In this document: positions 24,916 through 34,916 of the stretch, in pieces
Numbering within the stretch: the stretch's first letter is position 1
Layout of the letters: each line of letters begins with the position of its first letter
Assembly: GCF_025642135.1 (NCBI RefSeq)
Contig: NZ_CP106793.1
Location: 868,001-932,000 of the forward strand
DNA length: 64,000 nucleotides
From: Streptomyces cynarae
GTDB lineage: Bacteria; Actinomycetota; Actinomycetes; Streptomycetales; Streptomycetaceae
Direction: 5' to 3'
Notes under the pieces: generated by a model
The model's input: only the letters and a program-made list of their open reading frames with translations
What the model was told of the DNA's origin: nothing
Databases searched by the model: none
Position numbers and translations under genes: made by a program

Positions 24916-27153
24916 ATGGTCCAGCCCTGGCAGGACACGACGCTGCCCGCCCCCGTACGCGCGGCCGATCTGCTGGCCCGGATGACCCTGGAGGAGAGAC
25001 TCGCCCAGCTGTACAGCGTCTGGCCCGGCTCCTCCACCGACGGTGAGGACGTGGCGCCGCTCCAGCACGAGATGTCCGAGGACGTCGACCTCGATGCCCT
25101 GCTCCCCCATGGACTCGGTCAGTTGACCCGCCCGTTCGGTACCGCTCCGGTGGACCCGGCCAAGGGGGCCGCTCGTCTGGCGGACTTCCAGCGCAGGGTC
25201 GCGGCGGCCAACCGTTTCGGCATTCCCGCGCTGGCCCACGAGGAGTGTCTGACCGGCTTCACCGCCTGGCGCGCCACCGTCTTCCCGACACCGCTGGCGT
25301 GGGGGGCTTCCTTCGATCCCGCGCTCATCGCCGAGATGGCGGCCGGCATCGGCGACGGCCTGCGCGAGGCCGGCATCCACCAGGGGCTCGCGCCCGTGCT
25401 CGACGTGGTGCGCGATCCCCGCTGGGGCCGTACCGAGGAGTCGATCGGCGAGGATCCGTATCTGGTCGGGACCATCGGCACGGCCTATGTACGCGGCCTG
25501 CAGTCGGCCGGGGTCATCGCCACGCTGAAGCACTTCGCGGGCTACTCCGCCTCGCGCGGCGCCCGCAACCACGCGCCCGTGTCGATCGGCCCCCGGGAGC
25601 TCGCGGACGTGATCCTGCCGCCGTTCGAGATGGCGGTGCGCGACGGCGGGGCACGGTCGGTGATGCCCGCCTACAACGACCTGGACGGGCTGCCCGCCCA
25701 CGCCCACACCCCTCTGCTGACCCAACTGCTGCGGGAGGCGTGGGGGTTCGAGGGCACGGTCGTCTCCGACTACTTCGGCGTGACCTTGCTCGAGTCCGCC
25801 CACCGCGTGGCGGACTCGCCGGGCGGGGCCGCAGCGCTGGCCCTGACCGCGGGCGTCGATGTGGAACTGCCCGCCGTACGCTGCTTCGGCGCCCCCCTGC
25901 TCGAGGCGGTCCGGTCGGGCGGGGCGCCCGAGCCTGCGGTCGACCGGGCCGTGCTGCGCGTACTGACCCAGAAGTGCGAACTGGGCCTGCTGGACCCGGA
26001 CTGGGAGCCGCAGCCGCCACCGGTCCTCGACCTGGACCCGCCGCGGCTGCGGGAGTTGGCGGCGCGGGTCGCCGAGGAGTCGGTGGTGCTGCTCGCGAAC
26101 TCGGACGGTGTGCTGCCGCTCGGCGACGGCGGGCGGATCGCCGTGGTGGGCCCTCTCGCCGAGGATCCGGCCGGGATGATGGGCTGCTACGCCTTCCCGC
26201 GCCACGTCGGCGTGGAACACCCGGACGTGCCGATGGGGGTGACGGTGCCGACCGTAAGGGAGGCACTGGCAGCCGAGTTCCCGGGTGCGCGGCTCGTCGA
26301 CGACCCCGCCGGGGCGGATCTGTGCGTCGCGGTGCTCGGGGACCGCTCCGGGCTGTTCGGGCGCGGCACCTCGGGCGAGGGCTGTGACGCACCCGACCTC
26401 CAGCTTCCGGAAGGCCAGAGCGAGTTGCTGGACGCCCTGCTGGAGAGCGGGACCCCGGTGGTCCTGGTCCTGCTGACGGGGCGGCCCTACGCGCTGGGGC
26501 GCTGGGCCGACCGGCTGGCCGCCGTGGTGCAGGCGTTCTTCCCCGGTCAGGAGGGCGGCCGGGCCGTCGCGGGGGTGCTGTCCGGCCGGGTCAACCCGTC
26601 CGGGCGACTGCCGGTGAGCGTGCCGCGGGACCCCGGTGGGCAGCCGTGGACGTACCTCACCCCGCCGCTGGGACAGGTGCATGACGCGAGTTCCATCGAC
26701 CCGACGCCGCTGTTCCCTTTCGGGCACGGGCTGTCGTACACGCGGTTCGACTGGGAGGCGCCACAGGTCGACGACCCCGCTCCGGCCACGGACGGCGAGA
26801 CGTCGCTGCGACTCACGGTCCGCAACACCGGTGACCGGGCAGGCACCGAGGTCGTACAGATCTACCTCCGCACCCCCGTGGCCCGGGTGGCGCGTCCGGT
26901 GACGCGGCTGATCGGTTACGCGCGGGTGCCGCTGCGGCCGCAGGAATCCGCGGTGGTCCACGTCACGGTCCCGGCCGACGCGGCGGCGTACACGGGCCCC
27001 GACGGCTCACGGATCCTCGAGCCGGGGCGCCTGTTCGTCGACCTGGCCGGCTCCAGCACGGACACCCGCCACACGGTCGAGCTGACGCTGACGGGCGAGA
27101 AGCGGGTGCTCGGGCACGACCGCCGGTTCGGATGCGAGGTGAGCGTGAAATAG
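24916..27153 (+). CDS. GH3 beta-xylosidase/beta-glucosidase (BxlA-like)
   Basis: A 745-residue glycoside hydrolase family 3 enzyme without a signal peptide, so it acts in the cytosol on imported oligosaccharides. The catalytic nucleophile is Asp285 in TVVSDYFGV. The substrate-binding LKHFAGYSASRG and the C-terminal GH3-C domain (VLLANSDGVLPLG, FGHGLSYTRF) plus a fibronectin-like end domain (TVRNTGDRAGTEVVQIY) are all present. AAGGAG stands before the ATG. It resembles BxlA, the xylosidase encoded next to bxlEFG. Activity on glucosides or arabinosides cannot be excluded. Confidence 0.92.
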   Translation: MVQPWQDTTLPAPVRAADLLARMTLEERLAQLYSVWPGSSTDGEDVAPLQHEMSEDVDLDALLPHGLGQLTRPFGTAPVDPAKGAARLADFQRRVAAANRFGIPALAHEECLTGFTAWRATVFPTPLAWGASFDPALIAEMAAGIGDGLREAGIHQGLAPVLDVVRDPRWGRTEESIGEDPYLVGTIGTAYVRGLQSAGVIATLKHFAGYSASRGARNHAPVSIGPRELADVILPPFEMAVRDGGARSVMPAYNDLDGLPAHAHTPLLTQLLREAWGFEGTVVSDYFGVTLLESAHRVADSPGGAAALALTAGVDVELPAVRCFGAPLLEAVRSGGAPEPAVDRAVLRVLTQKCELGLLDPDWEPQPPPVLDLDPPRLRELAARVAEESVVLLANSDGVLPLGDGGRIAVVGPLAEDPAGMMGCYAFPRHVGVEHPDVPMGVTVPTVREALAAEFPGARLVDDPAGADLCVAVLGDRSGLFGRGTSGEGCDAPDLQLPEGQSELLDALLESGTPVVLVLLTGRPYALGRWADRLAAVVQAFFPGQEGGRAVAGVLSGRVNPSGRLPVSVPRDPGGQPWTYLTPPLGQVHDASSIDPTPLFPFGHGLSYTRFDWEAPQVDDPAPATDGETSLRLTVRNTGDRAGTEVVQIYLRTPVARVARPVTRLIGYARVPLRPQESAVVHVTVPADAAAYTGPDGSRILEPGRLFVDLAGSSTDTRHTVELTLTGEKRVLGHDRRFGCEVSVK

Positions 27154-27228
27154 CCGAGCCGTCCCGGCCACCCGGGTGCAACGATGACCGCGGGACCACA
27201 TCGTCACCATGAACAGGGAGGCGCCCGC

Positions 27229-27417
27229 GTGAAGTTCGTCCTCGAGGTCGACATGGGCGAGAACGGCTGGGACGGGAACGCCGCCGAGGAGCTGGGGCGG
27301 ATCCTGCGGTACTGGGGCGGGAACCTGAAGCACTACGAGATGAGGCCCGGAGACGAGTCGGCCGTATACGACTCCGGCTACCGGGAGGTGGGGCGCTGGG
27401 CCGTCACGGCCGAGTGA
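27229..27417 (+). CDS. Small conserved actinobacterial protein
   Basis: A 62-residue protein starting at GTG 27229 behind GGGAGG. It is acidic and contains DMGENGWDGNAAEELGRIL, RYWGGNLKHYEM and YDSGYREVGRW. I recognise it only as a type of short hypothetical protein common in Streptomyces. No signal, membrane helix or known motif is visible. A strong hairpin follows its stop, so it is probably transcribed as its own unit. Confidence 0.7.
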   Translation: MKFVLEVDMGENGWDGNAAEELGRILRYWGGNLKHYEMRPGDESAVYDSGYREVGRWAVTAE

Positions 27418-27419
27418 TT

Positions 27420-27463
27420 CCGGGGGCCGGCCGGCAGCCCCACTCTGTCCGGCCGGCCCCCGG
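27420..27463. terminator. Strong hairpin terminator
   Basis: Perfect 15-base arms (CCGGGGGCCGGCCGG and its complement) with a 14-base loop, starting three bases after the stop of the small gene. Confidence 0.75.
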
Positions 27464-27556
27464 CGGGGGATCGCGTGGAATGTCGCGACAGGGCTCGCAC
27501 TCCCCAGTCACGAGCCTTGGATCCATGCTCGCGTCAGTCCGCGCGACCCCGGTCCG

Positions 27557-27991
27557 TCAGAACTCGAAGACGGCGGTCCCGTAGGAGTTCTTCACGCACT
27601 CGTTGGCGAAGGTGCGCTGGTAGTCGACGCGCTTGCCCTGCCACACGCCCTGCACGGTGACGAGCACCGGGTTGTACAGCTTGGTGCACATCACGCCCTC
27701 CTGGTACGACAGGGCGTCCAAGTCGCCGCCGACGGCGCGGAGTTCAGCGCAGGCGTCAGGGGCGTCCGGATGACTGCCGGAGGCGGTCGGGGCGCAGTTC
27801 AAGGTGACGGCGCGCTCAGGGGTGACGGTGGCGGCCTGCTGACCGTGGCCCACGGTCAGCACGAGCGCCGACGGGGCGTAGAGGGTCGCGGGGGCAGCGG
27901 TCGGGGCGGCGAGCGCGGACCCCGTGAGGGGGCCGCAGACGGCGGTGGCCGTCAGGGTGAGGGTCGCTGCCCAGCGCGCGGTGTTCGGCAT
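27557..27991 (-). CDS. Streptomyces subtilisin inhibitor-like (SSI) protein
   Basis: A 144-residue secreted protease inhibitor. A Sec signal peptide (about 1-32, cleavage after SALAAP) leads to the SSI fold: [14 protein letters not shown], the paired cysteines, the reactive loop MCTKLYNPV and the ending [18 protein letters not shown]. In SSI proteins the residue before Leu here is P1; it is Lys, which predicts inhibition of trypsin-like proteases as well as subtilisin. Such inhibitors restrain the cell's own exported proteases during development. ATG 27991 has AAGG nine bases upstream; the ATG at 28000 sits on the ribosome site and is less likely. Confidence 0.93.
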   Translation of the reverse strand: MPNTARWAATLTLTATAVCGPLTGSALAAPTAAPATLYAPSALVLTVGHGQQAATVTPERAVTLNCAPTASGSHPDAPDACAELRAVGGDLDALSYQEGVMCTKLYNPVLVTVQGVWQGKRVDYQRTFANECVKNSYGTAVFEF

Positions 27992-28427
27992 TGTGTGCAT
28001 CCTTCCGCTCGGGTCGGGTCGCCGGCACGGCCCCGACGGAGCCTGTGCCGGAGCCGTCCGGTCGGGTGCCGGTTCGGCGAGCGCGAGTCTGCCGACTCCA
28101 GACACGAAACTCACATCGACCCCTCACATTTCAGTAACTTTGAGTGTTGAATCAGTGGCGTGATGTCACAGAAAACGAACACTCAAGGCCTGAAACTGAG
28201 CGGGTGAGGGTCGCTGGATTCGGTCGGATGGCCGGATTCCCCCGCTTCGGCAATCGGCCTGAAACATTCCGCTTATCGGCTTGAGCAAGCGCTGTCTTCC
28301 GTCGGGGGCGAGCGGCCGGCCGCCGCCACGGCTCGCCGAGGCCCGCGCCCCTCAGGAAAGAGGCGTCCGAGAAAGGGGGCCGAACCCGCCGGGTCGGCCC
28401 TCCTCCACGGACTTCTGCGTCCCCTTG
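27992..28427. other. Intergenic region, SSI promoter and grpE terminator
   Basis: About 430 bases without a gene. It contains the SSI leader on the right of the inhibitor start, an AT-richer stretch (28100-28200) that is the likely SSI promoter area, and the hairpin at 28377-28400 that follows grpE. Nothing else is recognisable. Confidence 0.5.
28377..28400 (-). terminator. Terminator after the dnaK2 operon
   Basis: Arms of about ten bases (GGGCCGA-ACCC / GGGTCGGCCC, one bulged A, loop GCC). In the direction of grpE transcription it is followed by CCTTTCTC, so it has a weak pyrimidine tract. Confidence 0.55.
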
Positions 28428-28952
28428 TCACCCTGCGGCGGGATCACCCCGTTCGGCGGCGGCCCGCTCCCCCGCGTTTCCCTCGTCGACCCGCGTCGCC
28501 CCGGAGGGCGGCGGCCCCGTGACGGTCACGCGGGCCGGGCGCAGCAGGCGATCGCCGACCCGGTAGCCGGGCGTGAGGATCTCGGTGCACGTCAGGCCAT
28601 CGGCGTCCGGGGCGACCACATGCGTGACCGCTTCGTGCCACTCGGGGTCGAAGGGCTCGCCCTCCTCCCCGAACGCCTGCAGGCCCACCGAGCCCAACTG
28701 GGTCTCGAGGACCTCCGCGACGGCTTTGACACCCGGCGTCATCGCCTCCTGTCTGCGGGCGGCCTCGACGGCGTCCAGCACGGGCAGCAGTGAGCGCAGG
28801 ACGTTCTCGACGGCGATCTCGCGCACCGCCATGCGGTCGCGCCGCACCTGCTTGCGGTAGTTGTCGTACTCGGCCTTCACCCGCTGCAGGTCGGTGGTGC
28901 GCTCGTCGAGCAGGCGCCGCAGCTCCGTGCTCTGCGGCCGGCTCCGGTCCAT
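28428..28952 (-). CDS. grpE: GrpE nucleotide-exchange factor (second copy type)
   Basis: A 174-residue GrpE, the exchange factor that releases ADP from DnaK. It has the N-terminal long helix (LRRLLDERTTDLQRVKAEYD then NYRKQVRRDR) and the beta domain with GEEGEPFDPEWHEAVTHV and CTEILTPGYRVGDRLLRPARV. It begins two bases after the dnaK stop, so it is the last gene of the operon. The N-terminus is short and lacks the long acidic extension of the housekeeping Streptomyces GrpE, suggesting a secondary set. Confidence 0.9.
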   Translation of the reverse strand: MDRSRPQSTELRRLLDERTTDLQRVKAEYDNYRKQVRRDRMAVREIAVENVLRSLLPVLDAVEAARRQEAMTPGVKAVAEVLETQLGSVGLQAFGEEGEPFDPEWHEAVTHVVAPDADGLTCTEILTPGYRVGDRLLRPARVTVTGPPPSGATRVDEGNAGERAAAERGDPAAG

Positions 28953-28954
28953 GG

Positions 28955-30820
<1,866 letters not shown>

Positions 30821-30857
30821 GGGGCTTCCTCCTCGTCGTCCGTCTTCCTCCAGCGGG

Positions 30858-31217
30858 TCAGAGGGTCCGTTCCACCCGGACCGGGCCCACGCGCAGCAGG
30901 GGCGCCCGTGCCGGGAACCGCCCCGTGGCAGTCGTCACGACGGCCGTGGCACCACGCACCCAGGCGGGGCCGGCAGCGGGCGTGGCGCGTCGCCGGCGGT
31001 CCAGGGCCGCGCGTGCGGCGGGGTCACGGAGCGTCTCGTAGGCGACGAGCACCCGCGCGAGCGCCTCTTCGGTCACTTCGTCCGACCGGGTGTCGGGGTG
31101 CAGTCGGCGCACCAGGCGCCGGTACGCCGAAGTGATCCGTTCGGGCGAGGCCGACGGGTCCACCCCGAGGACGTCGTAGGGGTCCGGCGCGGCACCGGTG
31201 GCCCTGTGCGTGTCCAC
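30858..31217 (-). CDS. Truncated J-domain co-chaperone
   Basis: A 119-residue J-domain protein, first gene of the dnaK2 operon. The J domain is complete ([37 protein letters not shown] with the essential HPD, residues about 12-75). There is no Gly/Phe region, zinc finger or substrate-binding domain. It would stimulate the ATPase of the neighbouring DnaK without delivering substrates in the way full DnaJ does. The last 45 residues are Ala/Arg-rich. GTG 31217 sits behind a strong GAGGAGGTGG. Confidence 0.88.
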   Translation of the reverse strand: MDTHRATGAAPDPYDVLGVDPSASPERITSAYRRLVRRLHPDTRSDEVTEEALARVLVAYETLRDPAARAALDRRRRATPAAGPAWVRGATAVVTTATGRFPARAPLLRVGPVRVERTL

Positions 31218-31544
31218 CGTCCCACCTCCTCGCCGACTGCGAGCGGCCCGGCGGCTGCCCCTCCGGGCTGCGGGTTCGCACCTGACTTCCTCACTAGTCT
31301 GGATAAAACTTGAGTCGCCTCTTGTCAAGCCTGGCCTGGCGAGGTATACGGGTGTCCGTGGGCACCGGTGGACGCCGTTCGGAACGCAGGCTCTTTCATC
31401 GTCCGCTTCGATCCGCCGGGCGTCATCCGGAGTCCGTCGACATGAACGTGGAGCGCGATGTCCTGACCGTCTGCGCCGAGTGTCCCGCCGCCGACGTCAG
31501 GGAGATCGCCACCGCCCGCTCCCGACCGACCGGAGGTGGTGTGC
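31218..31544. other. Divergent promoter region with HAIR operator
   Basis: About 330 bases without a supported gene between the J-protein gene and the small zinc-ribbon gene. It carries the HAIR-like site and promoter of the dnaK2 operon at 31300-31330. The plus-strand text near 31442 (MNVERDVLTVCAEC) could be a short peptide but has no good ribosome site, so I do not call it. Confidence 0.6.
31303..31329 (-). promoter_or_regulatory. HAIR operator overlapping dnaK2 promoter
   Basis: On the minus strand, CTTGACA-N7-ACTCAAG (31309-31329) matches the HspR inverted repeat consensus CTTGAGT-N7-ACTCAAG at 12 of 14 positions. The same bases provide a perfect -35 box TTGACA, with TATCCA 17 bases further (31305-31300 region) as -10. 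HspR binding here would block the promoter, so the operon should be heat-inducible. Confidence 0.75.
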
Positions 31545-31916
31545 GTGATCACCGAACTGGCCGTCGAACGTGTCGAGTTCACCTGTGGCTCGTGCTGGCA
31601 CCGCTGGAGCGTCGACTACGACGTCCAGCGGTGGACGGACGGCCACGGGGACGAGTGGGAGTACTTCTACCGGGACAACACCCCCGTGCCCTCCCCGTAC
31701 ACCCTGGAGGGTGCGCCGCCGTGCGTGCACTGCGGCCGCCGCTGGGTCGGCCGTCTGGTGGCACGCCGCCCCGTGCCGCTGCCCGGCGGCCCCGACGCCC
31801 CGCGCAGCCCGGTGCCCGGGGACGGCCGCCACCGCCCGGAGCGGCACGACGCGCCGATGCTGCCGGCCGACGCCCACTCTCAGCCGGAGGCGGCTCCCGG
31901 CCGCTCGACCGGGTGA
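31545..31916 (+). CDS. Small zinc-ribbon protein
   Basis: A 123-residue protein with two CxxC knuckles, CGSC near residue 15 and CVHC near residue 63, which should form one zinc ribbon. Between them lies an acidic aromatic stretch (WHRWSVDYDVQRWTD, GDEWEYFYRDNTPV). The C-terminal 45 residues are Pro/Arg/His-rich and look disordered. GTG 31545 is placed eight bases after GGAGG; GTG codons at 31536 and 31539 are too close to it. Its last 37 bases overlap the end of the converging MerR gene. It lies within the heat-shock locus but its role is unknown. Confidence 0.7.
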   Translation: MITELAVERVEFTCGSCWHRWSVDYDVQRWTDGHGDEWEYFYRDNTPVPSPYTLEGAPPCVHCGRRWVGRLVARRPVPLPGGPDAPRSPVPGDGRHRPERHDAPMLPADAHSQPEAAPGRSTG

Positions 31917-32242
31917 CCGTCCGCCCGGCTCCGTTCCTCGGGCGGCGCGGCCGCGGCGCGCGCGGCGGCCAGGTCCTCCTCCAGGATCCCCACCCGCTCG
32001 CGCAGCGTCAGGACGCGCCGCACCCCGGCGAGGGTCACTCCTTCCGCGACCAGGTCCATCACCTCGGCGACCCGGTCGATCTCCCGCCGGGAGTAGCGGC
32101 GCTGGCCGCCCGCGGAGCGGGCCGGGACCACGATGCCGTGGGCGTCCAGCCGCCGCAGGAAGGCGGGCTGGACGCCCAGCATCTCGGCGACCTGGCCGAT
32201 CGTGTACAGCGCGGCATCGGCATCGTCGATGGAGAGGGCCAT
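31880..32242 (-). CDS. MerR-family regulator, HspR-like
   Basis: A 120-residue MerR-type repressor. The HTH and wing are YTIGQVAEMLGVQPAFLRRL, DAHGIVVPARSAGGQRRYSR and REIDRVAEVMDLVAEGVTLA, followed by GVRRVLTLRERVGILEEDL, a dimerisation helix. The Gly-Gly-x-Arg-Arg-Tyr wing and the helix pattern resemble HspR, the repressor of dnaK operons through HAIR sites. Being some 550 bases from such a site makes it a strong candidate for local control. No cysteines are present for metal sensing. GAGGAG stands seven bases before ATG 32242. Confidence 0.82.
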   Translation of the reverse strand: MALSIDDADAALYTIGQVAEMLGVQPAFLRRLDAHGIVVPARSAGGQRRYSRREIDRVAEVMDLVAEGVTLAGVRRVLTLRERVGILEEDLAAARAAAAPPEERSRADGHPVERPGAASG

Positions 32243-32450
32243 CCTCGACTCCTCGGTCCGACGGACCAGACCTCCACCTCAGGTTACAGATTTCCTGTCT
32301 GCCCCAGAACAGGGTGGACGGCCGTCGGAGGGTCGCAGGCTGCGGGCCGCCCGTGGACGTGTTCCCGTTCCCGCTGCGCCTGCCGGGTGCGGACTGCGCA
32401 CCGGTCGGGCGGTGGCCCGTGCGGGTGCCGGGGCCGGGGCGTGAGGCCGG

Positions 32451-33620
32451 TCAGGGCCTGAGCGTGCGGGCGATGTCCAGGGTCAGGCGTTGCCACGGGT
32501 CGCGAGGGTCGCGGGACGTCAGGGTGTGCACGCGGCGCAGGCGGTAGCGCAGGGACTGGGGGTGGAGGTGGAGGGCGCGGGCGGCGGCGGTGGCCGAGCC
32601 CGCGTCGATGTACGCCGTCAGGGCCTGGAGCAGGTGGCGTTGTTCCGGCTCGGTGAGCGGGCCGAGGACGAGACGGGCGATGTGGTCCGGGGTGGCCGCA
32701 GGGTGGCCGGCGAGCAGGGCCAGCACGTGTGCGTCGGCGTCGTTGAGGATGCGGCCGGGCCGGTGGGCGTGGGCGGGGGCCGCATCGAGGGCGTCGGCAG
32801 CCAGTCGGTGCGCGACGGCGACCCGGTCCAGGCCCTCGCCCGTGATGGCGCAGCCACGCCACGCCCGCGCGTCAAGGAGGGCCGGTGCCCGGCCGACGGC
32901 CGTGGCGGGCAGCAGCAGGACCGCGCGGGAGCCGCGCACCGTCGACAGCGACCCGGCGCCGCCGCCGAGCGCGCCGAGGAGTCCGGCGGCGGCCTCGTAC
33001 GACATGTCGGGGACGCCACCGGTCGCGGGCTCGGCCACCAGCAGGCAGTACGGGTCGGGGAGTTGGACGCCCAGCCGGGCCGAGCGGTCCGTCAGCGCGC
33101 CCACCGAGGCGTGCCGGCCGGCGATCAGGTCGTCGAGCAGCAGTCGCAGCGCGCGGTCCCGGTCCCCCGACAGGTCCTCGGTGGTCGCCGCGTACGCCGT
33201 GGTCATCTCCTCCGACAGGGTGTCGAGGGCCGTCAGCAGGACCCGGCCCAGGGCGAGGCCGTCCGCCGCCGAGAGGGCGCGGCCACGGGCGGCGACCTCC
33301 TCGGTGAGGACGGCCGCGGCCACCCGGTAGGCGCGCAGCACGGCCTGCACGGGCCGGCCGTCGGCCGCACGGGCCGCAGCGATCCCACGGAAGCGGCGCA
33401 GATCGGCCGGTCCCAGGGTGCCGTCGGTGGCCCACAGGTGCAGCAGCCGGTCCACGCCCCAGGCCGTGATGGCCCGCACCTCCGGCAACCGGCTGTCGTC
33501 GAGCGCCGCGTACACCGGCACCGTCGCGTGGACGGCGGCGACGACCGCCTCGACGACCCGAGGGTCGGCGACGATCTCCGCCCGGACGGCGCTACGGGTC
33601 TTGAGCGGCTCCCTTGTCAC
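32451..33620 (-). CDS. PucR/CdaR-type transcriptional regulator
   Basis: A 389-residue regulator. The C-terminus has the HTH_30 domain (AYIDAGSATAAARALHLHPQ, SLRYRLRRVHTLTSRDP) of the PucR/CdaR group, preceded by a GGDEF-like/GAF-like middle domain and an N-terminal RsbRD-like helical part (VVAAVHATVPVYAAL). It is divergent from a lactate-monooxygenase-like gene and is the probable regulator of that two-gene operon. GTG 33620 is my choice; the ribosome site is weak and a longer form from 33656 is possible. The effector is probably a hydroxy acid. Confidence 0.8.
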   Translation of the reverse strand: MTREPLKTRSAVRAEIVADPRVVEAVVAAVHATVPVYAALDDSRLPEVRAITAWGVDRLLHLWATDGTLGPADLRRFRGIAAARAADGRPVQAVLRAYRVAAAVLTEEVAARGRALSAADGLALGRVLLTALDTLSEEMTTAYAATTEDLSGDRDRALRLLLDDLIAGRHASVGALTDRSARLGVQLPDPYCLLVAEPATGGVPDMSYEAAAGLLGALGGGAGSLSTVRGSRAVLLLPATAVGRAPALLDARAWRGCAITGEGLDRVAVAHRLAADALDAAPAHAHRPGRILNDADAHVLALLAGHPAATPDHIARLVLGPLTEPEQRHLLQALTAYIDAGSATAAARALHLHPQSLRYRLRRVHTLTSRDPRDPWQRLTLDIARTLRP

Positions 33621-33746
33621 AGGGTGATGATTCCAGCCGCGCGATGTGCGCACCACGGTGGACGGACCTTGTCACGGTCGCCAGGATCATCGGCGTACGC
33701 GTGGTCGTACTACGCGGTCTCAGGGACGAGAGGCGGGACGTACGGG

Positions 33747-34916
33747 ATGGCGAAGCACTGGGCGGACTTCCAGTACGAGATCTATCTCAACGGCATGTCG
33801 GGCGCCGTACCGCGGCTGCCCACCGATCTGACCCGGCTGGAGGCGCTGACCGAGCAGCGGCTCGGTCCCGGCCCGGTCGGCTATGTGGCGGGCAGCGCGG
33901 GCACCGGCAGCACCGCCCGGGCGAACCGGGCCGCGCTCGAGCGGCGCCGGATCGTGCCGCGCATGCTGCGTGACGTGCACGACCGCGACCTGTCCGTGGA
34001 GGTGCTGGGGCGGCGGCTGCCCGCACCACTGGCCCTGGCTCCGATCGGCGTGCTGTCGATCATGCATCCGGACGCCGAGTCGGCGGCGGCGCGGGCCGCG
34101 GCGGCGCAGGGCGTGCCGTTCGTCCTGTCCTCGGCGTCCAGCACGCCGATGGAGCAGGTCGCGGAGGCCTCGGGTGACGGTGAGCGGTGGTTCCAGCTGT
34201 ACTGGGCCAAGGACCGCGAGGTCACCCGCAGTTTCCTGACCCGGGCGAAGGCGGCCGGGTTCACGGCGCTGTTCGTCACGCTGGACACCCCGCTGCTGGC
34301 CTGGCGGCCCCGCGACCTCGACCAGGCGTATCTCCCGTTCCTGCACGGGGTGGGCACCGCCAACTACTTCTCCGACCCGGCGTTCCAGGCGGGTCTGGCG
34401 AAGCCGGTGCACGAGGACCCGAACGCGGCCGTGCTGCACTTCGTGAACATGTTCGCGGACCCCGGAAAGACCTGGCCGGACCTGGCGTTCCTGCGGGAGC
34501 ACTGGGACGGTCCGATCGTGCTGAAGGGCATCCTGCATCCTGACGACGCCCGCGCGGCCGCCGACGCCGGGATGGACGGGGTGGTGGTCTCCAACCACGG
34601 CGGCCGGCAGGTGGCCGGTTCCGTGGCCGCCGCAGATGCGCTGCCACGGGTGGTGCAGGCGGCCGGGGACCGGCTGACCGTGCTGTTCGACAGCGGGATC
34701 CGCACCGGCGACGACGTGTTCAAGGCCCTCGCGCTGGGCGCGCGGGCGGTACTCGTGGGACGGCCGTACGCCTACGGTCTCGGACTCGACGGCCAGGCGG
34801 GCGTCGAGCACGTGATCCGCTGTCTGCTCGCCGAGTTCGACCTCACCCTCGCATTGTCCGGGCACGCCCGCCCCGCCACACTCGGCCTCGCCGACCTGAT
34901 CGAGGAAACCCGATGA
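33747..34916 (+). CDS. FMN-dependent alpha-hydroxy-acid oxidase (lactate 2-monooxygenase-like)
   Basis: A 389-residue FMN enzyme of the glycolate oxidase/lactate monooxygenase family. It oxidises an L-2-hydroxy acid. Visible motifs are ALAPIGVLSIMHPDAE, the FMN/substrate region LSSASSTPMEQVAEAS, WFQLYWAKDREV, PIVLKGILHPDDA, the catalytic VVVSNHGGRQV (His of NHGGRQ) and VLFDSGIRTGDDVFKALALG. The GTANYFSDPAFQ insertion is like lactate 2-monooxygenase. It is translationally coupled to the following dehydrogenase gene (ATGA overlap), suggesting that the pair converts D- and L-2-hydroxy acids through one keto acid. Confidence 0.88.
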   Translation: MAKHWADFQYEIYLNGMSGAVPRLPTDLTRLEALTEQRLGPGPVGYVAGSAGTGSTARANRAALERRRIVPRMLRDVHDRDLSVEVLGRRLPAPLALAPIGVLSIMHPDAESAAARAAAAQGVPFVLSSASSTPMEQVAEASGDGERWFQLYWAKDREVTRSFLTRAKAAGFTALFVTLDTPLLAWRPRDLDQAYLPFLHGVGTANYFSDPAFQAGLAKPVHEDPNAAVLHFVNMFADPGKTWPDLAFLREHWDGPIVLKGILHPDDARAAADAGMDGVVVSNHGGRQVAGSVAAADALPRVVQAAGDRLTVLFDSGIRTGDDVFKALALGARAVLVGRPYAYGLGLDGQAGVEHVIRCLLAEFDLTLALSGHARPATLGLADLIEETR

